Source: Streptomyces physcomitrii | GTDB lineage: Bacteria; Actinomycetota; Actinomycetes; Streptomycetales; Streptomycetaceae | Direction of reading: 5' to 3' | DNA: 59,741 nt | Assembly (NCBI RefSeq): GCF_012273655.1 | Contig: NZ_JAAWWP010000031.1 | Span: forward strand, 1 to 59,741 | In this document: positions 54,152 through 59,741 of the stretch, one piece after another | Layout: each line of letters starts with the position of its first letter | Numbering within the stretch: the first letter of the stretch is position 1 | Translations under genes and position numbers: made by a program | Notes under the pieces: generated by a model | Told to the model about the DNA's origin: nothing | Seen by the model: only the letters and a program-made list of their open reading frames with translations | Database searches by the model: none

Positions 54152-55549
54152 ATGACCGCAACTCTGGCTGCCCCGGCCCGTATCGGGAGGTCCGCTGTCG
54201 GGGCCCTCGGGCTGCTGGCGCTCGCCACCGGCGCCCTGGAGTCGGTGGTGACGCCGACCCTCCCGCTGCTCCAGCGCGAGCTGGGCATGACCCCCGCCGA
54301 AGGGGCGCTGCTCAGCATCGTGCTGCTCATCACCGGGGCGCTGGTCACCCCGGTCGCGGGCAGGTTCGGCGACCGCTACGGCGGAAAGAAGGTCCTGATC
54401 CGGCTGATGGCGGTGGTCTCGGCAGGGGGTCTGGTCTCCGCCCTGGCGCCGAATCTGCCCGTGCTGTTACTCGGCCAGATACTGCAGGGGGCGATGGTGG
54501 GCGCGCTGCCCCTGTCGTTCATCCTGGTGCGCGCGCACCTGCCCGCCGGAGAGTCCAAGGTCGCCATCGGGGTGGTGAGCGGCCTGTTCGTCGGCGGCGG
54601 GATGGCGGGCACGCTGTCCGCCGGGCCGGTGGCCGAAGGGCTGTCCCGGCACTGGATGTTCGCGCTGCCGACCCTCGCGGTCATCGGGGCCGCCCTCCTG
54701 GTCAACAGCCTGATGCCCGAGGACCCGCCGGGCCGCTCGGACCGGGCCGGGGTGGACTGGCCGGGCCTGGTCCTGCTGAGCGGGACCCTGGTCACGCTGA
54801 TGCTGGTCCTCGCGCTCGCCCCCGAGGCCGCCGCGCAACCGCTCGCGCTCGGCGCACTCCTCGTGGTCCTGGCCGCCTTCACGACCGGCTGGATCGCCGT
54901 GGAGCGCCGCGCCCTCGCGCCGATGGTCGATCTGCGCCTGCTCGCCCGGCCCGCGGTGTGGAAGTCCTGCGCCCTGACTTTCGTGATCTGCCTGGGCACC
55001 TCGGTGGCCGTCTACCTCGTCCCGCAGCTGCTCGCGGTCTCCGAGCAGGAGTACGGCTTCGGGGCGGGCGCCACCGAGATCGGCTTCATCCTGCTGCCCG
55101 GCGCCCTGACCGCCGCCCTCGCCGGACCGCTCAGCGGGATCGGCGCCCGGCGCTTCGGCTCCCGCGCCGTGGTCACCACCGGCACCCTCCTGATGATCGC
55201 CGCCCTGCTCGCGCTGACCGCCGCGCACACCGAGATCTGGCACCTGGTCACCGGCAAGGCCCTGATCGCGCTCGCCAACGGCCTCTGCGTCACGGCCCTG
55301 GTGACCCGCACCGCCACCGGTGTCGAGCAGCACGAGACCGGCATCGCCACCAGCCTGGTCCTGGTGACCCGGGTGCTCGGCTACGCGGTCGGCGCGCAGC
55401 TCAGCGGCGCGCTCCTCACCGCCCGGACCCCCTCCGGCTCGGACGTCCCGGCCGAATCGGCCTTCGCCACCGGCTTCTTCCTCGCCGGCGCCGTCACCGC
55501 ACTGTCCCTGCTCGTCGTCCGCACCCTCGGCAAAGGAGCACAGGAATGA
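54152..55549 (+). CDS. MFS drug exporter
   Basis: A 465-residue major facilitator protein. ATG 54152 follows GAAGAAGG. It has 12-14 hydrophobic segments, with GRFGDRYGGKKVLI (motif A region) after helix 2 and LSRHWMFALPTLAVIGA, which fits the DHA2-type drug:proton antiporters. Leu106 is encoded by TTA (54467-54469), an in-frame bldA-dependent codon. Its stop overlaps the monooxygenase start (ATGA), so export and modification are made together under the divergent TetR. The substrate is unknown, probably a hydrophobic antibiotic. Confidence 0.92.
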   Translation: MTATLAAPARIGRSAVGALGLLALATGALESVVTPTLPLLQRELGMTPAEGALLSIVLLITGALVTPVAGRFGDRYGGKKVLIRLMAVVSAGGLVSALAPNLPVLLLGQILQGAMVGALPLSFILVRAHLPAGESKVAIGVVSGLFVGGGMAGTLSAGPVAEGLSRHWMFALPTLAVIGAALLVNSLMPEDPPGRSDRAGVDWPGLVLLSGTLVTLMLVLALAPEAAAQPLALGALLVVLAAFTTGWIAVERRALAPMVDLRLLARPAVWKSCALTFVICLGTSVAVYLVPQLLAVSEQEYGFGAGATEIGFILLPGALTAALAGPLSGIGARRFGSRAVVTTGTLLMIAALLALTAAHTEIWHLVTGKALIALANGLCVTALVTRTATGVEQHETGIATSLVLVTRVLGYAVGAQLSGALLTARTPSGSDVPAESAFATGFFLAGAVTALSLLVVRTLGKGAQE

Positions 55550-56760
55550 CCCGCACCCCGAGGCAGAGTCGTACGAACCCGCCGCGCACGGTCCTGATCT
55601 CCGGGGCCGGAATCGCGGGCCCCGCCCTCGCCTTCTGGCTGAACCGCCGCGGATGCGCGGTCACGGTGGTCGAGAAGGCGGCCGCCCCGCGCAGCGGCGG
55701 CTACCCGATCGATGTGCGCGGCACCGCCCTGGAGGTCGTCCGGCGGATGGGCGTCCTGCCGCGGCTGCGGGAGGCCCATGTCGACCTGCGGCGGCTGACC
55801 TTCCTGGACGGCGACGGCGGCGAGGTGGCCTCGGTCGCCCCGCACGCCGTCACCGGCGGGGTCGGGGGACAGGACCTGGAGGTGCGGCGCGGGGATCTGA
55901 CCGGCGTGCTGCACGCGGCGGTCCGGGACGACGTGGAGTTCCTCTTCGACGACTCCGTGGCCGCCCTCGACGACTCCGGCCACGGGGTCGAGGTCACCTT
56001 CCGCAGCGGCCGGAGCCGTACCGTCGACCTGGTCGTCGGCGCGGACGGGATGCACTCGCGCACCCGGGAGTCCGTCTTCGGCCCCGAGGAGCGGTTCCAC
56101 CGGTATCTCGGCCACTGCTTCGCCGGGTTCACCGTGCCGGACACCTTCGGGCTCCGCCACGAGGCGGTGCTGTGGAACACCCCGGGCCGGGCCGCGGCCC
56201 TCTACGCCACCGGGGACGGCGAGGCGGTGCACGCCTTCCTGACCTTCGCCCACCCGGACCCGCCGTTCCACGCCTTCCGGGATCCGGGGGCCCAACGCGC
56301 CCTGGTCTCCCGGGTGTTCGCCGACGCGGGCTGGGAGGTCCCGGGCCTGCTCGCCGCCCTGCACGAGGCGGACGACCTCTTCTTCGACACGGTCAGCCAG
56401 ATCCGGATGCCCCGCTGGTCCCGCGGCCGGGTCGCGCTGGTGGGCGACGCCGCGTACGCGCCCTCCTTCCTCACCGGACAGGGCACCAGCCTCGCCCTGG
56501 TCGGCGCGTACATGCTCGCCGGTTCGCTCGCCGGGCGGGACCACGCCGCCGGCCTCGCCGCCTACGAGCGGAGCACCCGCCCCTTCGTGACCGCCAACCA
56601 GGACCTGGCCGGCGAGGGCGGTGCCGCGCTCTTCCCGGCCACCGCCCGCGCCCTGGAGCAGCGCAACGCGATGCTGCGCGGGCTCAGCTCGCTGCCCGCC
56701 GCGGAAGGCCGGCCGGCCCATTCGGCCCTCGTCCTGCCCGAGTTCACGGCTGCGGGGTGA
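55546..56760 (+). CDS. FAD-dependent monooxygenase (PHBH/TetX-like)
   Basis: A 404-residue flavoprotein. ATG 55546 overlaps the MFS stop and has AAAGGAG 7 bases upstream. FAD-binding motifs are ISGAGIAGPALAFWLNRRG (dinucleotide fold), the DG motif GADGMHSRTRESVFG and the GD motif ALVGDAAYAPSFLTGQG. This layout fits aromatic or antibiotic hydroxylases; coupling to an exporter and a TetR suggests it modifies the exported compound, either to inactivate it or to tailor an own product. Substrate not deducible. Its last 17 bases overlap the convergent helR gene. Confidence 0.9.
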   Translation: MTRTPRQSRTNPPRTVLISGAGIAGPALAFWLNRRGCAVTVVEKAAAPRSGGYPIDVRGTALEVVRRMGVLPRLREAHVDLRRLTFLDGDGGEVASVAPHAVTGGVGGQDLEVRRGDLTGVLHAAVRDDVEFLFDDSVAALDDSGHGVEVTFRSGRSRTVDLVVGADGMHSRTRESVFGPEERFHRYLGHCFAGFTVPDTFGLRHEAVLWNTPGRAAALYATGDGEAVHAFLTFAHPDPPFHAFRDPGAQRALVSRVFADAGWEVPGLLAALHEADDLFFDTVSQIRMPRWSRGRVALVGDAAYAPSFLTGQGTSLALVGAYMLAGSLAGRDHAAGLAAYERSTRPFVTANQDLAGEGGAALFPATARALEQRNAMLRGLSSLPAAEGRPAHSALVLPEFTAAG

Positions 56761-59047
56761 ACTCCGGGAGCGCCGACCGCAGCGCCCGGGGCAGCTCCCC
56801 GGTGTGCACCAGGCCCAGCGACCACGTGGCCCGGGTCAGCGCCACGTACAGGTCGCCGGCCGGGTACTGCTGCGGTTCGACCACGATCACCCGGTCGAAC
56901 TCCAGGCCCTTGGCGGCCCGCGGGTCGAGCAGGACCAGGTGCCGGGTGAGGTCCGGCTCCTCGCCCGCCCGGATGCCGGGCAGGACCGCGGCGAGTCCGG
57001 GGTGCAGGGCGCGCGGGGCGATCACCGCGAGGCGGCCCTCCTCGGGGGTCTCGGCGGCGGCCGCCTCGGCGACGGCGGCGGGCAGGTCCGCCACCGAGCG
57101 CGCCCAGGGCCGGGTGCCGGTGGCCCGCACCGAGCGCGGGGCCTCGGCGTCGGGGTTCGCGGCGTGCAGGACCGCGGTGGCGAGGTCCATGATCTCGGCG
57201 GGGGTGCGGTAGTTGACGCTCAGCCGGGTGTGCTCCCAGCGGTCGCCGACGTAGGGCGCGAGGATCTGCTCCCAGGAGCCGGTGGCCGCCTCCTGGGAGG
57301 TCTGCGCCGGGTCGCCGACCAGGGTCATCGAGCGGGTCGGGCAGCGGCGCATCAGCAACCGCCAGGCCATCGGGGTGAGTTCCTGCGCCTCGTCGACGAT
57401 GATGTGGCCGAAGGCCCAGGTGCGGTCGGCGGCGGCGCGCTCCGCGGCGCTGCGGTGGTCGGCCTCCTCGTGCCGCTCGGCCATCCGCTCCGCGTCGATG
57501 ATGTCGTGCGCGGACAGCACCTCGGACTCCTCGTCCTCGAACTCGAAGGTCTCCGAGCCGCGGGAGAGTTCGAGCACGCCCTGCGCGTAGGCGACGCGCT
57601 CCTGCTCCTCGGCCCTGGCCGCCGCCCGCTCGGCGGTGTCGTCGTGGCCGAGCAGTTCGGCGGCCTCGTCGAGGAGCGGCACATCGCCCGGGGTCCACGC
57701 TGCGCCGGGCTCCCGGCGCAGCGCCGCCGCGTCCTCCTCGGGCAGGCCCGAGGGCGCGGCCAGGAAGTCGGTGAGGAACCCCTCCGGGCTGAGCGCGGGC
57801 CACAACTCCTCGACGGCGGCGTGCACTTCGGCGCTGGCCGCGACGCCCTTGCCGAGCTGGGCGAGGTCGTCGGGGCCGAGGAAGTTCGGGCCGCCGTACG
57901 GGTCGGTGCCGAGCCGGTCGGCGAGTTGGGCGGTGAGGGCGTCGATCAGCCGGAAGGCGAAGTGCGGGCGGGCCAGGTTGTGCGGCAGCAGGGTGTCCCG
58001 GGCCGCCTGCCGGGCCTCGTAGGCGATCTCCCAGTCGACGATCAGGTCGCCGTCCTCGTGCGCGAGCACCAGCGGCTCACCGGGCTCGGGCAGCCGCTGC
58101 CGGTCGCGTACGGCGAGGGCGAGCGCCTCGGCCGTCTCGGCGCGGCCCTTGACGGCCGCCGCCCGCGGGGTGTCGGTGCCGGTGGCGCGCACCCCCGGGT
58201 ACAGCTCGCCGACGCTGGCGAGGAGCACGCCGGTCTCGCCGAGCGCGGGCAGCACCTCGCCGATGTAGCCGAGGAAGGCCGGGTTGGGGCCGACGACGAG
58301 GACGGCGCGGCGGGCGAGGAGTTCACGGTGCTCGTAGAGCAGGTAGGCGGCGCGGTGCAGGGCGACGGCGGTCTTGCCGGTGCCGGGGCCGCCCTCCACG
58401 ACGAGGACGCCGCGGTGCGGGGCGCGGATGATGCGGTCCTGGTCGGCCTGGATGGTGCGCACGATGTCGCCCATCCGCCCGGTGCGCGCCGAGTCCAGGG
58501 CGGCGAGCAGCACGGCGTCGCCGGTCGGGTCCTCGTGGCCGGTGCGGGTGGGGTCGCCGAGGTCGAGGATCTCGTCGTGCAGGGCGGTGACGGTGCGGCC
58601 CTCGCTGGTGAGGTGGCGCCGCCGGCGCAGGCCCATCGGGGTGTGCCCGGTGGCCAGGTAGAAGGGGCGGGCGACGGGGGCGCGCCAGTCGATGAGCAGC
58701 GGGGTGTGCTCGGCGTCGTCCTCGCGGATGCCGACCCGGCCGATGTGGTGGGTGGGCCCGGGCGCGGTGCCGTCCTCCTGGGCCGCGAGGTCGATCCGGC
58801 CGAAGCAGAGCGAGCCGTCGACCGCGTCGAGGGCGGCGAGCAGCCCGGAGCGCTCGGCGACCAGCACATCGCGTTCCAGCCGTGCCTGGAGCCCCTTGCC
58901 GACCTCGGTCAGCGCGTCGGTCACCGCCTCCTCGGCGTGGCCGCGCAGCGCGTCCACCCGTGCGTAGAGCCGGTCCACGAATTGCTGTTCCTCCCGCAAT
59001 TCCGGATCCGGGTATTCACTGTTTGACAATTTCGCTCCCGCCCGCAT
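56744..59047 (-). CDS. helR: HelR/HelD-type RNA polymerase recycling ATPase
   Basis: A 767-residue UvrD-like superfamily 1 ATPase. ATG 59047 has GAGG about 7 bases upstream; TTG 59029 with GGGAG is an alternative. Motifs: Walker A GGPGTGKTAVALHRAAYLLY, Walker B HIIVDEAQELTPMAWRLL, TLVGDPAQT, LSVNYRT and a late ALTRATWSLGL. The N-terminal coiled-coil-like arm (EEQQFVDRLYARVDALR) and the large insertion between motifs are the HelD pattern, which pries RNA polymerase off DNA; actinobacterial HelR also lowers rifamycin action. I saw no rifamycin-associated element upstream. The 3' end overlaps the monooxygenase gene by 17 bases. Confidence 0.9.
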   Translation of the reverse strand: MRAGAKLSNSEYPDPELREEQQFVDRLYARVDALRGHAEEAVTDALTEVGKGLQARLERDVLVAERSGLLAALDAVDGSLCFGRIDLAAQEDGTAPGPTHHIGRVGIREDDAEHTPLLIDWRAPVARPFYLATGHTPMGLRRRRHLTSEGRTVTALHDEILDLGDPTRTGHEDPTGDAVLLAALDSARTGRMGDIVRTIQADQDRIIRAPHRGVLVVEGGPGTGKTAVALHRAAYLLYEHRELLARRAVLVVGPNPAFLGYIGEVLPALGETGVLLASVGELYPGVRATGTDTPRAAAVKGRAETAEALALAVRDRQRLPEPGEPLVLAHEDGDLIVDWEIAYEARQAARDTLLPHNLARPHFAFRLIDALTAQLADRLGTDPYGGPNFLGPDDLAQLGKGVAASAEVHAAVEELWPALSPEGFLTDFLAAPSGLPEEDAAALRREPGAAWTPGDVPLLDEAAELLGHDDTAERAAARAEEQERVAYAQGVLELSRGSETFEFEDEESEVLSAHDIIDAERMAERHEEADHRSAAERAAADRTWAFGHIIVDEAQELTPMAWRLLMRRCPTRSMTLVGDPAQTSQEAATGSWEQILAPYVGDRWEHTRLSVNYRTPAEIMDLATAVLHAANPDAEAPRSVRATGTRPWARSVADLPAAVAEAAAAETPEEGRLAVIAPRALHPGLAAVLPGIRAGEEPDLTRHLVLLDPRAAKGLEFDRVIVVEPQQYPAGDLYVALTRATWSLGLVHTGELPRALRSALPEFTPQP

Positions 59048-59078
59048 ATACTGACCTCAATCTTCGCACGAATTCATA

Positions 59079-59118
59079 TCGCGACTCCATGCGTGCCCCT
59101 CTTTCCGCACGGTCGCGA
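59079..59118 (-). promoter_or_regulatory. Nested inverted repeat upstream of helR
   Basis: TCGCGAC (59079-59085) pairs with GTCGCGA (59112-59118), and inside it CGTGC (59092-59096) pairs with GCACG (59107-59111), leaving a 6-base bulge on one side. It lies 32-71 bases before the helR ATG. It may be an operator or a leader RNA stem. Confidence 0.45.
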
Positions 59119-59130
59119 AAGATTCAATAT

Positions 59131-59182
59131 ACGCAAGGAAATCCCCCGGCGGCAATTCGACCGCCGGGGGATTTCCTTGCGT
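59131..59182. terminator. Perfect 22-bp inverted repeat between helR and the VOC remnant
   Basis: Arms 59131-59152 and 59161-59182 pair without mismatch around the loop CAATTCGA. It is the longest perfect stem in the window. It could be an insulating terminator upstream of helR, a leader attenuator, or the scar of a mobile element. Confidence 0.55.
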
Positions 59183-59229
59183 CCGGCTCGCTCGGCTCGG
59201 TCCCGCGGGACATGGACCCGTGCGGAGAA

Positions 59230-59400
59230 TTCGGCGACTCCGGCGGGGTCCCCGGTCTCGCAGGTGTTCCGGAGCAGCGAGCCCGGTTCGTTCACCAGCT
59301 CCGCCCCGTGGTATTCCCGCGACTGCCAGACCCCGAAAGCGACGGCGGCCGGATCGGCGAGCATCGCCATCCGCCCAAGGTCCGGGAGTGTGGGGCTCAT
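59230..59400 (-). pseudogene. Fragment of a two-domain VOC/glyoxalase-family gene
   Basis: From ATG 59400 one frame reads DLGRMAMLADPAAVAFGVWQ, then REYHGAELVNEPGSLLRN and DPAGVAEFSARV. This is the middle segment of tandem VOC proteins (usually DPxGAxFGxWQ-GAxLVNEPGxLxWNEL-DPxxAxxFY). The N-terminal half is missing in front, and family similarity stops after about 57 residues, before a long inverted repeat. It is a decayed gene rather than a short functional one. Confidence 0.6.
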
Positions 59401-59435
59401 GGATCTCGGGCACGGGAAACGGCCCCCCGTACGGG

Positions 59436-59472
59436 ACTGATCCGCGCCGGCGGAGTGCCGGCACGGATCAGT
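59436..59472 (-). terminator. Terminator of the dctA-like gene
   Basis: The stem 59436-59451 pairs with 59457-59472 (one mismatch), loop GGAGT, 45 bases after the minus-strand stop at 59518. Confidence 0.7.
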
Positions 59473-59517
59473 CTCGGGTCCCCGGTGCGCCGGGGAGCCC
59501 CGGCGGGCGGCCCCGGT

Positions 59518-59741
59518 TCAGCTAGTGGCCGCGTCCTGCCGGCCCTCACGCGCCGCGGGGACCTTGGCGGTGTCCTGCGGGTCCGTGCCCTCTCCCGGTC
59601 CCGTGTCGCCGTGTCCGTCCGGGCCGTCGGCGGCGGCCTTGTCGAGCCTGCCGTAGTCGAAGGGCGCCCTGCCCGCCAGGACCTCACGGACCCGGCCCTT
59701 GTCGATCTCCTTGGTCCACGTCCCGACCAGCAGCGTCGCCA
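59518..59741 (-). CDS. dctA: C4-dicarboxylate transporter (DctA-like), C-terminal fragment
   Basis: Only the last 74 codons are in the window; the gene continues beyond the right edge. Visible are ATLLVGTWTKEIDKGRVREV, LAGRAPFDYGRLDKAAADG and a polar tail ending DAATS. The segment matches the end of DctA-type cation:dicarboxylate symporters, where the last helix leads to a conserved W-KE-D and a vL-gr-PFD stretch. It would take up succinate, fumarate or malate. The call rests on a short region. Confidence 0.6.
   Translation of the reverse strand, partial: ATLLVGTWTKEIDKGRVREVLAGRAPFDYGRLDKAAADGPDGHGDTGPGEGTDPQDTAKVPAAREGRQDAATS

Noticed and set aside
59048..59200. Rifamycin-associated element upstream of helR
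   Set aside because: The inverted repeats present do not match the GGGGCTT-type element as I recall it, so no claim is made.

Overview
This window is high-GC chromosomal DNA from a Streptomyces. The evidence is extreme third-position GC bias in the genes, GTG and TTG starts with GGAGG-type ribosome binding sites, very rare TTA codons, lipoproteins and secreted proteins with actinobacterial signal peptides, and a complete GlgE-type glycogen/trehalose cluster. From memory, much of the gene content and order (EF-hand protein, guanine-type ADP-ribosyltransferase, ATP-binding anti-sigma-like protein, enoyl-CoA hydratase, L,D-transpeptidase, glgX, ABC pair, M4 proteases, glgP, glgE-treS-mak-glgB) matches the glg region of S. 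coelicolor. That comparison was not run here.

Layout. 1-126: edge of an IS5-family insertion. 137-3166: divergent FHA-domain protein and transmembrane Ser/Thr kinase. 3258-9476: LtrA-like membrane protein, a large secreted propeller/ricin-lectin protein, a GntR regulator and an Xaa-Pro aminopeptidase. 9692-14183: a histidine-rich two-repeat small protein, a GH25 lysozyme, an EF-hand protein, a secreted scabin-like ADP-ribosyltransferase, and an overlapping pair of lipoproteins (NodB-like and YncE-like). 14581-17637: ATP-binding regulator, enoyl-CoA hydratase and L,D-transpeptidase lipoprotein, all on the minus strand. 17991-26536: glgX, a secreted alpha/beta hydrolase and a heterodimeric ABC exporter. 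A GNAT pseudogene fragment and an unknown protein follow. 27657-35881: a urea-utilisation locus (GntR, NCS1 permease, urea carboxylase, allophanate hydrolase). 36812-41628: two related secreted M4 metalloproteases and an amidase.

41751-53164 is the storage-carbohydrate core. GlgP is divergent from glgE-treS-mak-glgB. TreS converts trehalose to maltose, Mak phosphorylates it, GlgE polymerises maltose-1-phosphate and GlgB branches the glucan. GlgP and the distant GlgX degrade it. 53320-56760 is a TetR, MFS exporter and FAD monooxygenase cassette with a clear palindromic operator, likely a drug export and modification unit. It converges on a HelR/HelD-type RNA polymerase recycling ATPase (56744-59047), whose upstream region carries two strong inverted repeats. 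The right edge has a VOC/glyoxalase gene remnant and the 3' end of a dctA-like dicarboxylate transporter.

No tRNA, rRNA, CRISPR array or intact prophage was seen. The most interesting leads are the scabin-like toxin enzyme, the zinc-finger tail on the NCS1 permease, the histidine-rich repeat protein, two signal-less wall hydrolases, in-frame TTA (bldA) codons in the kinase and the MFS exporter, the helR leader structures, and a promoter-terminator pair at 14393-14548 that could encode a small RNA.
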